Source: Paenibacillus turpanensis (GTDB taxonomy: Bacteria; Bacillota; Bacilli; Paenibacillales; YIM-B00363). Taken from it: a stretch of 64,000 bases of DNA. The notes beneath the pieces were generated by a model. That model made no database searches. It saw only the letters and a program-made list of their open reading frames with translations, and had not been told where the DNA came from. Position 1 is the first letter of the stretch, and each line of letters starts with the position of its first letter. Location of the stretch: assembly GCF_011421635.1 (NCBI RefSeq), contig NZ_WTLI01000020.1, forward strand, positions 45,384 to 109,383. The letters are read 5' to 3'. Of the stretch, positions 1 to 8,823 are shown piece by piece. A program made the position numbers and the translations under genes.

Positions 1-1
1 G

Positions 2-1420
2 ATTGCTAATAATATTACGATGGCGGAATGCAATGTGTCTCCGATCTGTCAGGATACGGGGATGCCGACCTTTATCGTTCATACGCCGGTAGGCGCGAAC
101 CAAATCGAAATGAAAAAAGCGATCCGTAATGCGGTGGCGCGGGCGACGAAAGACGGCAAGCTGCGCACCAATTCCGTAGACTCCTTGACTGGAGAAAATA
201 CAGGGGACAACCTGGGACCGGGAACGCCGGTTATTCATTTTGAACAGTGGGAAAAGGATGATATTGACGTTCGCCTGATTTTGAAGGGCGGCGGCTGTGA
301 AAATAAAAATATTCAATACAGCCTTCCGATGGAGCTGGATGGACTCGGTAAAGCGGGCCGCGATTTGGACGGCATCCGCAAATGCATCATGCATGCGGTT
401 TATCAGGCGCAGGGACAAGGCTGCAGCGCCGGCTTCATCGGCGTGGGAATCGGCGGCGACCGCACGAGCGGTTATGAGCTGGCGAAGCATCAGCTGTTCC
501 GTGAAGCGGATGATGTAAATCCGAATGAGGATCTGCGCAAGCTCGAGGAATACGTGATGGACAATGCAAATAAGCTTGGCATTGGCACGATGGGCTTCGG
601 CGGCCAAGTGACGCTGCTGGGCTGCAAAATTGGCGTAGCCAACCGTTTGCCGGCAAGCTTCTTCGTATCCGTTGCTTACAACTGCTGGGCGTTCCGCCGC
701 ATGGGTGTCGTTGTGAGCCCGCAGGATGGCTCCATTAAAGAGTGGGCTTATCCGCGCGGCACCGAGCTTCCTATGGAAGCGGCGCAGGCTTCTGAAGCGC
801 CTGTGGCTGGGGAACAGGACGAGTCTGCGAAGCGCCGCGAAGTCGTGCTTACGACACCGATCAGCGAGGAGCAAATTCGTTCGCTGCGCGTTGGAGATGT
901 TGTTATTATTAACGGCGAAATCCACACCGGCCGCGACGCGCTTCATCATTACTTAATGGATCATGACTCTCCGGTCGATCTGAACGGTGCGGTGCTCTAT
1001 CACTGCGGACCGGTAATGCTGAAGGATGAGGAAGGCAACTACCACGTGAAGGCGGCAGGGCCGACTACCTCGATCCGCGAGGAGCCTTATCAGGCCGACG
1101 TTATTAAAAAATTCGGCATCCGCGCCGTAGTCGGTAAAGGCGGTATGGGTCCGAAAACGCTGGCCGGCTTGAAGGAGCATGGCGCTGTGTATTTGAACGC
1201 GATCGGCGGCGCGGCGCAATACTATGCGGAAACGATCAAAAACGTAAACGGTGTTCATTTCTTGAAGGAATTCGGTATTCCGGAAGCGATGTGGCATCTG
1301 CAGGCGGAGGGCTTCGCCGCGATCGTTACGATGGACTCGCACGGCAATAGTCTTCATGCGGACGTAGAGAAGGAATCACGCGAAAAGCTGGCGGCATTTA
1401 AAGAGCCCGTATTCAAATAG
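2..1420 (+). CDS. Fumarate hydratase, class I (Fe-S), 5' partial
   Basis: Class I fumarase, which interconverts fumarate and malate in the TCA cycle with a [4Fe-4S] cluster. The reading frame is open to the left edge, and the codons before the first ATG (position 20) already read as family sequence, so the true start lies outside the window. Counting from that ATG, the substrate/cluster motif CQDTG is at residues 10-14, GGGCENKN at 90-97 and GIGGDRTSG at 143-151. By analogy with FumA the cluster ligands are probably Cys10, Cys135 and Cys222; this is inference. The C-terminal beta domain (about 270-460) is fused to the alpha domain, as in FumA. It ends 22 bp before the kinase gene. Bacillus subtilis uses class II FumC instead. 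Confidence 0.93.
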   Translation: MANNITMAECNVSPICQDTGMPTFIVHTPVGANQIEMKKAIRNAVARATKDGKLRTNSVDSLTGENTGDNLGPGTPVIHFEQWEKDDIDVRLILKGGGCENKNIQYSLPMELDGLGKAGRDLDGIRKCIMHAVYQAQGQGCSAGFIGVGIGGDRTSGYELAKHQLFREADDVNPNEDLRKLEEYVMDNANKLGIGTMGFGGQVTLLGCKIGVANRLPASFFVSVAYNCWAFRRMGVVVSPQDGSIKEWAYPRGTELPMEAAQASEAPVAGEQDESAKRREVVLTTPISEEQIRSLRVGDVVIINGEIHTGRDALHHYLMDHDSPVDLNGAVLYHCGPVMLKDEEGNYHVKAAGPTTSIREEPYQADVIKKFGIRAVVGKGGMGPKTLAGLKEHGAVYLNAIGGAAQYYAETIKNVNGVHFLKEFGIPEAMWHLQAEGFAAIVTMDSHGNSLHADVEKESREKLAAFKEPVFK

Positions 1421-1442
1421 GCTTGATTGAGGTGACGTCTGC

Positions 1443-3227
1443 GTGCTGAAGTTTCGAGTCCGGTTGACCCTTATTTTTATAACGATCATCGGCTTATCGG
1501 TTACCGCGGCCGGCATCTTTATGATGTCGGTGCTGAAGGAATCCCACCTTACTGAAATGCGCGAAGGAATGTTTCGGCAGCTGAACATTATTTCAGCGAC
1601 GGTGGAATGGAAATCAAGCGGATCGGATGATGAAATTGTTGAATATTTTGAAACGGAAGCACTGCGGATTAAGCAGTTTGCCGAAGCACGAGTTACGTTT
1701 ATCAGAGCGGACGGACTCGTGCTTGGCGACTCGGATGAGGAAGCCGAGGCTATGGATGATCATTTGTCCCGTGTAGAAATTCAGCAGGCCAAGGAACATG
1801 GCAGCGGCACATCTGTTCGGTTTAGCAACACGGTCAAGCATAATATGCTGTATGTGGCAAGGCCCGTCATTGAAGGCGGACAAATTGTCGGGTACATACG
1901 GCTCGCCGTCGGGCTGCAGGACGTAGAGCAGGCCACTTGGCGGCTGTGGTCCTACCTGCTAAGCGGCTTAATCATCGTATTTTTATTCAGCGGGTTGATC
2001 AGTTACCGTATTGCGCAGGGGTTGACCCGGCCGCTGGAGCGTATGACGAAGGTTGCGCAGCAAATTTCCCGCATGAATTACCGTGCGAGAGTGAAGGTGC
2101 GAAGCAAGGATGAGATTGGCCAGCTCGGGAATGCCATTAACTTAATGGCGGATTCGCTGCAGTTTCAGGTGAACCGGATTCAAGAAGACGAGAGCCGGAT
2201 GAAAAGCGTGCTGGATAATATGATCAGCGGCGTTTTGATGATTGACCGGTTAGGCCACTTTGTGCTTCTTAACCGCTCAGCGGAAGAACTGATCGGGTTC
2301 ACGAGCCAAGAGCTGCTGGGCAAAAAATACGATGAAGCAAAGCAGCAGTTTGAATTAACGCGTATGATCGAGGACTGCTTTGAACGGCGCGAGCCGATTC
2401 GCGACGAAATTGTTTTTTATTTTCCGGAGGAGCGGACGCTGGATATTAACCTGGCGCCGATGACCGATGGGTTTGGCGATTGGCATGGCGTCGTCATCGT
2501 GCTGCACGACATCACGGCAATACGCCGTCTGGAGCGGATTCGCAGCGAGTTTGTGGCTAACGTTTCCCACGAGCTGAAAACGCCGATTGCAGCGGTTAAA
2601 GGCTTTGCAGAAACGCTGCTGGCCGGGGCTGTCAACGATTTAGAAACGGCGAAATCGTTTTTACAGATCATTTTTGATGAGTCAGAGCGCCTGAACCGGT
2701 TGATCGGCGATATTTTGGAGCTTTCCAAAATCGAGTCGAAACGAATTCCGCTGCAGTTTTCACCGGTTCATTTGTCCGGCTTCACCGATAAAATCGTGCA
2801 TATGATGCAGGCCGAGGCGACGAAGAAAAAAATCAATATTGAGTCGTACGTTCCTGAGGACTTGTATATTGAAGCGGATGAAGACCGGCTGCGGCAAATT
2901 TTTATCAACCTGCTTTCGAATGGTGTCAATTACACGCCGGAAGGCGGTACAGTAGGGATAAAGATGGAATCGGTCGGATCCGGCCGGGACGAGAAGGTTC
3001 GGATTATCATTTACGATACCGGCATCGGCATTCCGAAGAAGGATATCCCGCGGATCTTTGAGCGTTTCTACCGCGTGGATAAGGCGCGGTCGCGAAGCTC
3101 CGGGGGCACCGGTTTAGGACTTTCTATCGTTAAGCATCTCGTGGAGCTGCATAAAGCGACGATTCGTGTCGAAAGTGAAATCGGCATCGGTTCCCGTTTT
3201 ATTATCGAAATGCCTGTTTTGCAGTGA
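1443..3227 (+). CDS. PhoR-like sensor histidine kinase (HAMP-PAS-HisKA-HATPase)
   Basis: Membrane sensor kinase of 594 residues. The start is GTG, with GAGGTGA just upstream. A first membrane helix lies near residues 7-29, an extracytoplasmic sensor domain follows, and a second helix lies near 170-192. Then come a HAMP linker, a PAS domain (about 255-350), the phospho-acceptor His in the motif FVANVSHELKTP, the N box (NLLSNGVNYTP), and G boxes DTGIGIP and GGTGLGLS. This domain order matches the PhoR/ResE/WalK class; the extracytoplasmic domain plus PAS best fits PhoR (phosphate starvation). The next gene is its evident OmpR-type partner. In Bacillus phoP precedes phoR, so this kinase-first order is unusual if the identification holds. 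The family is certain; the signal sensed is inferred. Confidence 0.9.
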   Translation: MLKFRVRLTLIFITIIGLSVTAAGIFMMSVLKESHLTEMREGMFRQLNIISATVEWKSSGSDDEIVEYFETEALRIKQFAEARVTFIRADGLVLGDSDEEAEAMDDHLSRVEIQQAKEHGSGTSVRFSNTVKHNMLYVARPVIEGGQIVGYIRLAVGLQDVEQATWRLWSYLLSGLIIVFLFSGLISYRIAQGLTRPLERMTKVAQQISRMNYRARVKVRSKDEIGQLGNAINLMADSLQFQVNRIQEDESRMKSVLDNMISGVLMIDRLGHFVLLNRSAEELIGFTSQELLGKKYDEAKQQFELTRMIEDCFERREPIRDEIVFYFPEERTLDINLAPMTDGFGDWHGVVIVLHDITAIRRLERIRSEFVANVSHELKTPIAAVKGFAETLLAGAVNDLETAKSFLQIIFDESERLNRLIGDILELSKIESKRIPLQFSPVHLSGFTDKIVHMMQAEATKKKINIESYVPEDLYIEADEDRLRQIFINLLSNGVNYTPEGGTVGIKMESVGSGRDEKVRIIIYDTGIGIPKKDIPRIFERFYRVDKARSRSSGGTGLGLSIVKHLVELHKATIRVESEIGIGSRFIIEMPVLQ

Positions 3228-3307
3228 CGATCTGAGAAAATCGTGATATGATGGGATTGTCCACATACATGCAGAATAAGGCAAAAACTGTTAGGCGGGG
3301 GAAATCG

Positions 3308-4015
3308 ATGCCTCACAAGATCCTAGTAATTGAAGATGAACCGACGTTATCCCGACTTTTATCCTATAATTTGTCGCAAGAAGGCTACGAAGTGAAGGTT
3401 GTCGAGCACGGTGGGGAAGGGCTGCAGGAAGCTCTTCAAGCAGTGTACGATTTAATCATTTTGGATATTATGCTTCCTGGGATGAACGGGTTTGAAGTAC
3501 TGACGAAGCTGCGGCAGAAGGGAAACCGCACACCGGTTATTATTTTGACTGCACGCAACGCCGAGGATGAGGTTGTACAGGGATTGAAGCATGGCGCCGA
3601 CGACTACATTACGAAGCCGTTTGGTGTAGCGGAGCTGCTTGCTCGGGTTTCAGCTGTACTGCGGCGAACCAGCACGGATACGGCGGAACCGGCAAAGCCG
3701 AGCGATGACAAAGTTATTACCATTGGCGAGCTGAACATTTATCCGGAGAAGTACGAGGTCGTTCTTGGCGGCGAAGTTATTCCGCTGCGGCCGAAGGAGT
3801 TTGAAGTTCTGCTTTATTTGGTTCAGCGGCCAGGGATGGTTATTACGCGGGATGACCTGATGAATGTAGTATGGGGCTTCGATTACATCGGAGGCCAGCG
3901 GACGGTTGACGTTCATGTCAGCTCGCTTCGCAAGAAACTGGAGATGAACCAGCAGACGGTACAGATCGATTCCATCCGCGGTGTCGGATACAAGCTGGTA
4001 TTATCCAAGAAATAA
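3308..4015 (+). CDS. PhoP-like OmpR-family response regulator
   Basis: Response regulator of 235 residues. The start is the ATG preceded by GGCGGGGGA; an upstream in-frame ATG at 3248 would add 20 residues unlike the family. The receiver domain (about 1-120) has the acidic pair in VIEDEP, the phosphorylation Asp in the motif LIILDIMLPG, the conserved Thr in ILTAR and the Lys in YITKPF. A winged-helix DNA-binding domain follows from about residue 135, with RTVDVHVSSLRKKLE as the recognition region. It lies 80 bp after the kinase gene and is presumably co-transcribed. A hairpin and T-run close the transcription unit. Assignment to PhoP rests on similarity and partner architecture. Confidence 0.92.
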   Translation: MPHKILVIEDEPTLSRLLSYNLSQEGYEVKVVEHGGEGLQEALQAVYDLIILDIMLPGMNGFEVLTKLRQKGNRTPVIILTARNAEDEVVQGLKHGADDYITKPFGVAELLARVSAVLRRTSTDTAEPAKPSDDKVITIGELNIYPEKYEVVLGGEVIPLRPKEFEVLLYLVQRPGMVITRDDLMNVVWGFDYIGGQRTVDVHVSSLRKKLEMNQQTVQIDSIRGVGYKLVLSKK

Positions 4016-4030
4016 TATTGATTATACGTT

Positions 4031-4086
4031 AAAGCATATCTTAGCTGCCGATTGTTATGGCGCTGAGCATATGCTTCTTTTTTTTA
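4031..4086 (+). terminator. Rho-independent terminator after the response regulator
   Basis: A long imperfect stem pairs AGCATAT with ATATGCT and has an inner TAGC/GCTG-type pairing. A run of about nine T follows directly. It lies 15 bp after the response-regulator stop. Confidence 0.75.
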
Positions 4087-4120
4087 TGGAAAGCTGTTTC
4101 GCAAAAAAATTATGGGGCCT

Positions 4121-4148
4121 GTGAACAAATGGTCCATGTCGGCGCTCT
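4121..4148 (+). promoter_or_regulatory. Possible ECF-type autoregulated promoter
   Basis: The motif TGTGAAC is followed about 15 bp later by CGCTCT, some 40 bp before the ECF sigma gene. This recalls the GAAC ... CG layout of Bacillus ECF promoters (SigW/SigV). The -10 match is weak, so this is a suggestion only. Confidence 0.25.
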
Positions 4149-4188
4149 AATACATAGAAACACAAAACAAACGCAAAGGAGACAGCAA

Positions 4189-4725
4189 ATGCAAAGTGAA
4201 GAAAGCGGCCGGCTCGCGGCAGAAGCGGTCCGTGGCAGCCAGGAGGCGTTTGTACAGTTGATCAAGGCGTATGAAGGAACCCTTTATCAGGTTTCATATG
4301 CGATGCTTCGATCGGATTCGGACTGTGTGGATGCTGCCCAAGAGACGATTCTTGAAGCGTTCCGGTCGATTGGCCAGCTAAAGGAACCGAAATATTTTAA
4401 AACGTGGCTGATTCGGATCCTCATTCATCAGTGCAATCGAATTTTGAGGCGAAGATCAAAAATTGTTTCCATGGACTTTGTTGCAGAGCCTTCTTTCTCG
4501 ATGAATGAGGAAGACAGGCTGGATCTACAAGCTGCCGTTCAAAGGCTGGAGGATGAGCTGCAAATCGTAATTACATTGTTTTATATGGAGGATCTATCGT
4601 ACAGCGAAATCGCGGAAATGCTTGAGATTCCGGAGGGTACGGTGAAGTCAAGGCTGCATCGGGCAAAACTGAAGCTGGCGGCATGGATGGATCCATCATC
4701 AAAAGGGAGGTATGCACATGAATGA
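4189..4725 (+). CDS. ECF sigma-70 family RNA polymerase sigma factor
   Basis: Extracytoplasmic-function sigma factor of 178 residues. The start is the ATG preceded by AAAGGA; an open frame extends to 4057 but reads as non-coding low-complexity sequence. Region 2 (about 20-85) has the DxxQE-type motif DCVDAAQETILEAFRSI. Region 4 (about 110-165) has the helix-turn-helix LSYSEIAEMLEIPEGTVKSRLHRAK. It overlaps the following anti-sigma gene by 8 bp, which implies translational coupling. It is of the general SigV/SigW/SigM type. What stimulus it answers cannot be told from the sequence. Confidence 0.92.
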   Translation: MQSEESGRLAAEAVRGSQEAFVQLIKAYEGTLYQVSYAMLRSDSDCVDAAQETILEAFRSIGQLKEPKYFKTWLIRILIHQCNRILRRRSKIVSMDFVAEPSFSMNEEDRLDLQAAVQRLEDELQIVITLFYMEDLSYSEIAEMLEIPEGTVKSRLHRAKLKLAAWMDPSSKGRYAHE

Positions 4726-6106
4726 GAATCATTTAGAACGAGAGCTTGCGAGCTTGAAGGGACGTAAGACCAAAATACCGGTGCAATTTACCCAGGCCGT
4801 AGATGAAGTGCTGGCTGAAATTCAATCGGAAGGCTCGAATCAGAGCAATAACATAAAACTCCGAGCTACAAACGATAAAGGAACTCGGGTTAAGGGTTAC
4901 TACAAGGGAATTGCTGCCGTCGGCGCTGCTCTAATCATTTTTGGATCCGGCTTCGTGTCGCCTGCAATGGCGGAGGTGTTAAAGCAGGTTCCTTTTGTGG
5001 GAAGTATATTTGAAAGATCCTCTGATCCCGTGATGCGTGATGTGATGGCGCAGGAGCTCGTGGATCAAGTGGCCAAAAGCGCTTCGGATCAAGGAATCAC
5101 ACTAACGATTCAGGATGCGTATTTTGATGAAGGAAGCTTGGCGCTTGGTTATACTCTGCAGGCCGCAGACGACCGCTTGATCGCTCCCTATTTTAAAGAA
5201 AATCAAGCTTCGCCAATGAATTTTCAGTTACGGATTAACGGACAGCAGCCCTCTTACATTGGGGATACAGAACAAAAGTCGGAGGGAAATGGGCTTTACT
5301 CGGGACTTCTCAAATTACAGGTTCAAACCGAAGAGCCGCTGCAGGCGCCGTATGAGGTTGAGTTTAAAGTAGATGAGATTTATGGGACGAAAGGAAATTG
5401 GAATTATCAGCTCTCTTTGGATAATAAGAACACAGAGCAAAAGAAAATTGTAGTAAAGCCGGGAGTTAAAGCAAAGCTGGACGGGTTTACATTAACGGTG
5501 GAAGAAGTGCAGTTTAACCCTGCTAACACCTTGATTCGGATCCGGAAAACCGGTCCGAAGGAAAATCTAAATGACGTTGCATTTATGGTCTACAACAAGG
5601 ATGGAATCGCAATGAGCACCGGTGGATTTGGGGCGGAAATTTCCGATACGGAGAACGGCAGGGGCACAACTATCGACTCGGTTCAGCTGCCGCCGATGGA
5701 GAAGCAAAGCTTAACCGTAGAAGCGTTTGTTCGGAACGTTTATAACGAAAATGCGCCCGTCGATACACACAATATTTCGTTAACGGCTGGAAAGCTGCCC
5801 TATACGTTCGAGGTTGGCAAGATGCGGTACAAGCTTACCATTGACGAGGTAGAACGTTTACCGGACAGCACGAAGCTTTATTTTAAGCTCGACGGCCCTG
5901 CAGTGCTTCAGCTTCATGCTATGATGCTTCAAGACAGCAGAGGGGAAGTCATACAGGCGAAGCACTATATTCCGGAAAAAGCGGAGGATGGAAGGTTTGT
6001 GCATACGTATCCGGCTGTTCCTGATTCGGAGGCGCTCACTCTTGTTACCGAAGCGGAAAAGGAGTGGGAGCGTAATTCGACGATGATTCAAATTGATGTG
6101 AAATAG
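4718..6106 (+). CDS. Membrane anti-sigma factor, DUF4179 family
   Basis: Predicted partner and inhibitor of the preceding ECF sigma factor, 462 residues. Two ATGs sit close together; the second (4718) is chosen because GGGAGG lies 7 bp before it, while the first is only 1 bp away. The short N-terminal cytoplasmic part is followed by one membrane helix near residues 62-85 (GIAAVGAALIIFGSGF) and a large extracytoplasmic domain typical of DUF4179 proteins. Overlap with the sigma gene supports a sigma/anti-sigma pair. There is no canonical zinc anti-sigma HxxxCxxC motif. Binding to the sigma factor is inferred from context. Confidence 0.8.
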   Translation: MNENHLERELASLKGRKTKIPVQFTQAVDEVLAEIQSEGSNQSNNIKLRATNDKGTRVKGYYKGIAAVGAALIIFGSGFVSPAMAEVLKQVPFVGSIFERSSDPVMRDVMAQELVDQVAKSASDQGITLTIQDAYFDEGSLALGYTLQAADDRLIAPYFKENQASPMNFQLRINGQQPSYIGDTEQKSEGNGLYSGLLKLQVQTEEPLQAPYEVEFKVDEIYGTKGNWNYQLSLDNKNTEQKKIVVKPGVKAKLDGFTLTVEEVQFNPANTLIRIRKTGPKENLNDVAFMVYNKDGIAMSTGGFGAEISDTENGRGTTIDSVQLPPMEKQSLTVEAFVRNVYNENAPVDTHNISLTAGKLPYTFEVGKMRYKLTIDEVERLPDSTKLYFKLDGPAVLQLHAMMLQDSRGEVIQAKHYIPEKAEDGRFVHTYPAVPDSEALTLVTEAEKEWERNSTMIQIDVK

Positions 6107-6111
6107 ATGAG

Positions 6112-6153
6112 AAGAGGCTCGCCAATGGGAATTCATTGGTGTGCCTCTTTTTT
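6112..6153. terminator. Bidirectional terminator between the sigma operon and the cyd operon
   Basis: An inverted repeat pairs AGAGGC with GCCTCT and has an inner CCAATG/CATTGG stem. A T-run follows on the plus strand and an A-rich start on the other side, so it could end both converging transcripts. Confidence 0.75.
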
Positions 6154-6269
6154 TACTGCTCATCTAGTTTGCGTAAACTGCTTTTGGCCGACCAATAAAA
6201 CAGAAATCCAACCGAAGCCGCCACGACCAAAGGCGGCGCGATAAAAATAAGAAAGCCTTGCATCGTCAT
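6153..6269 (-). CDS. cydS: CydS-like small subunit of cytochrome bd oxidase (38 aa)
   Basis: A 38-codon ORF starting 7 bp after the cydB stop on the same strand. Residues about 5-27 form one hydrophobic helix (MQGFLIFIAPPLVVAASV), followed by a short basic/acidic tail (SSLRKLDEQ). From memory of the Geobacillus bd oxidase, its small subunit CydS has the same size, the same MQ-FLI--AP-VVVA-SV pattern and a charged tail. Position as the last gene of the operon also fits. A GAGG element within the preceding bases could serve ribosome binding; a second in-frame ATG would give 36 residues. The ORF is short enough for gene finders to miss. Confidence 0.72.
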   Translation of the reverse strand: MTMQGFLIFIAPPLVVAASVGFLFYWSAKSSLRKLDEQ

Positions 6270-6276
6270 CGCATCC

Positions 6277-7305
6277 TCATCCTTTCGTCGGATATTTCCC
6301 TTCCACATACTTCGCATCGAACAGGAAGAGCCTTAGGAGCAGAAGCATCGAAGGGATTAACAGCAGCAGGCCGGCGATAAATGCGGCAATGAGCCAGGAG
6401 GCCATCGTTGCATTCGTAAAGTGGTCGTGCACCGACAAATACGGATAAAGAAGGTAAGGCATATGCCCTGCCCCGTAGCCGAAGAAGGCTAGTGCGTACT
6501 GCAGCATAACGAGCAGGAAAGCGATTCCGTAGCGCTGCCTGCGATAAACAAGTACGGCTGCTCCGACAAAACAGAGGAACGAACCCACGAACATCCAGCC
6601 GTAATCAAGCATTCCTTGAAAGTGCGCCGGATTATGGCGGTTGATGGCAAGGAAAACGAAGAGACTGCATACGATTGTGGGCGAACTCCAGGCTAAGGCA
6701 TAACCCCGCACCAGCTCCAAGGCACGGTAATCCTTCGCGCGGGAGCAATAGTAGGTGAGGAACATGGCCGAGATGTACAGAACACTCACCAAAGAAAGCA
6801 GCACAACCGCCCAGGAATAGGGACTTGTAAACAGCCTTTCATAGAGAAACGTTACCCTGCCGTCCTCAGCAACCTGAATATAGCCTCCTTCCGAAATCGT
6901 TAGAATCGTCGATAAGGAGGCCGGGATCAGCAGGCCGCTGGCACCGTACAGCAGCATATATCCTTTATGCTCGCGATTCCCGTAAGTGCTGAAAGCATAA
7001 TAAGAGCCGCGAATGGCAAGCAGGATGACGGCAACGCTGCCGGGAATCAACAGCGCCGTTCCATAGTAGTAGGCAATGCTGGGGAAAAATCCGATGATCC
7101 CGACAACGAAAAACACAAGAAATACATTCGTAATTTCCCATACGGGGGAAAGGTAGCGTTCAATGATGTTGTGTACGATATGCTTCTTTCCGGTAAGCAT
7201 ACTATAGGAGCTGAAAAATCCGGCTCCAAAGTCGATCGAAGCGACAATGATATAACCGTAAAGAAACGTCCAGAGGACGGCGATTCCGACGAGCTCTAAC
7301 GGCAT
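6277..7305 (-). CDS. cydB: Cytochrome bd ubiquinol oxidase subunit II
   Basis: Integral membrane subunit of 342 residues with about eight helices. The N-terminal motif YGYIIVASIDFGAGF and the following ERYLSPVWEITNVFLVF are typical of Gram-positive CydB. GGAGGGGG precedes the ATG. It follows cydA by 15 bp and is followed by the CydS-like ORF, giving the order cydA-cydB-cydS. No cydC/cydD assembly transporter is present in the window, so those genes, if present, are elsewhere. Confidence 0.92.
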   Translation of the reverse strand: MPLELVGIAVLWTFLYGYIIVASIDFGAGFFSSYSMLTGKKHIVHNIIERYLSPVWEITNVFLVFFVVGIIGFFPSIAYYYGTALLIPGSVAVILLAIRGSYYAFSTYGNREHKGYMLLYGASGLLIPASLSTILTISEGGYIQVAEDGRVTFLYERLFTSPYSWAVVLLSLVSVLYISAMFLTYYCSRAKDYRALELVRGYALAWSSPTIVCSLFVFLAINRHNPAHFQGMLDYGWMFVGSFLCFVGAAVLVYRRQRYGIAFLLVMLQYALAFFGYGAGHMPYLLYPYLSVHDHFTNATMASWLIAAFIAGLLLLIPSMLLLLRLFLFDAKYVEGKYPTKG

Positions 7306-7320
7306 TGCATAACCCCCTCC

Positions 7321-8655
7321 TTACAGTAAGCCTTTGGCGGCAAGCTCCTGTTCCGGTGTATTTTTGCGGAATAACCCTTGAAGCACCTTCATGCAGGTAA
7401 AGGCAAGCACGATATAAAGCAGGGTAAAGACGACGAGCATGGTATCTACCTGTCCCGAGGTCGTCGCTCCTTCCGCTGTCTTCATATAACCGAATAAGAT
7501 CCATGGCTGGCGTCCGACCTCGGAAAAAATCCAGCCAAGCTCAATGGAAAGCATGGCAATCGGACCGCCCCATAAAATCATACGAAGCAGCAGGGGATGA
7601 TGCGGATTCCAGCTGCGCAGCCGGATCGCCAGGACGTAAACGAATCCGATAAAGGTCATATAGATACCGCCAAGCACCATGAGGTCGAATAGATAGTGGC
7701 TGACGAGTGGAGGCCTTTCATCTGGAGGGAACTCATGTAAGCCGGTAACAGTGCTGTTCGGCGTGCCGTGAGCCAGAATGCTTAGCGCGTAAGGAATCGT
7801 CAGGCCGTATTTTACGGAGCCATCCTCCTGCAGAACCCCGCCAATGACTAAAGGGGCACCGCTCTCCGTTTCAAAATGCCATTCGGCCGCAGCCAGCTTA
7901 TCCGGCCGGTACTCGGCCAAATATTTGCCGGATAAATCCCCAACGACAGCCGTGGCAATGGAGAACACGAAGCCGGCGATCACCGTTAGCCGCAACGCTT
8001 TTTTATGATAGACATGCGTCCGTCCCTTCAGCAGCGAGTAAGCGGCAATCGCAGCCAGTACAAAGGCCGAGGCTGCATAAGCGGATGCAAGCACATGCGC
8101 GATTTTGGTCGGAGCGGCTGGATTAAACATTGCTGCGATCGGGTCAATATCGGTTAGGACACCGTTCGGTCCGAGGGTAAAGCCCTGCGGTGAATTCATA
8201 AATCCGTTGACCATCGTAATAAACATCGCCGAAGCCGAGGAGCCGATCATCACCGGGACGAGCAGCAGCAGATGATATACCGGCTTGGAAAACCGATCCC
8301 AGGTATATAAGTATATACCTAGGAAAATCGCTTCGAAGAAAAAAGCGAAGGTTTCCATAAATAGCGGTAGCGCAATCGCCTGCCCGGCTACTCTCATAAA
8401 GGAGGGCCAAAGCAAGCTGAGCTGAAATCCGATGGCCGTTCCGGTGACGACACCGACCGCGACGGTAATCGTAAAGCCGCGTGCCCAGCGTCTAGCAAGC
8501 AGCGTGTAGTGAGGATCTTTGCGAATGATCCCCATCCATTCGGCAAGTGCAATGAGGATCGGGATGCCGACACCGATCGTTGCAAAAATAATATGAAAAC
8601 CGAGTGTCAGCGAGGTTAGTAAACGGCTGTAGAGCACAGGATCATAAGCGTTCAT
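7321..8655 (-). CDS. cydA: Cytochrome bd ubiquinol oxidase subunit I
   Basis: Haem-bearing subunit of the quinol:oxygen oxidoreductase, 444 residues. The ATG at 8655 is chosen because GGAGGGG lies just upstream and the protein then begins MNAYDPVLYSRLL as in the family; an open frame runs further upstream but overlaps another small ORF. His21 in LGFHIIF is the expected haem ligand, and the diagnostic GRQPW motif is present. It belongs to the short Q-loop (Bacillus/Geobacillus) form by length. Likely induced under low oxygen; see the palindrome upstream. Confidence 0.94.
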   Translation of the reverse strand: MNAYDPVLYSRLLTSLTLGFHIIFATIGVGIPILIALAEWMGIIRKDPHYTLLARRWARGFTITVAVGVVTGTAIGFQLSLLWPSFMRVAGQAIALPLFMETFAFFFEAIFLGIYLYTWDRFSKPVYHLLLLVPVMIGSSASAMFITMVNGFMNSPQGFTLGPNGVLTDIDPIAAMFNPAAPTKIAHVLASAYAASAFVLAAIAAYSLLKGRTHVYHKKALRLTVIAGFVFSIATAVVGDLSGKYLAEYRPDKLAAAEWHFETESGAPLVIGGVLQEDGSVKYGLTIPYALSILAHGTPNSTVTGLHEFPPDERPPLVSHYLFDLMVLGGIYMTFIGFVYVLAIRLRSWNPHHPLLLRMILWGGPIAMLSIELGWIFSEVGRQPWILFGYMKTAEGATTSGQVDTMLVVFTLLYIVLAFTCMKVLQGLFRKNTPEQELAAKGLL

Positions 8656-8675
8656 GGCGGTCCCCTCCAAAACGA

Positions 8676-8771
8676 TTAGTACAACCGGCGAATGAGAGCA
8701 AGCAGCATAAAAACAGCAACACCAATCAGCAGAGCAATAAGACGTTTTTCGTGTTTTTCGTGAGGGTTCAT
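8676..8771 (-). CDS. Small single-helix membrane protein upstream of cydA (31 aa)
   Basis: A 31-codon ORF ending 20 bp before the cydA start on the same strand. The start has a good ribosome binding site (GGCGGTGAT, 8 bp upstream). The N-terminus is charged (MNPHEKHEKR), residues about 11-26 form one hydrophobic helix, and the tail is IRRLY. I recognise no family. It is the first ORF after the presumed cyd promoter, so it would be translated from the cyd mRNA. It may be a small bd-oxidase accessory protein or simply a leader peptide. Confidence 0.55.
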   Translation of the reverse strand: MNPHEKHEKRLIALLIGVAVFMLLALIRRLY

Positions 8772-8823
8772 GTGCGTAGATCACCGCCCGTACCATTGTA
8801 TTTAGATATAGTATACAACTTGT

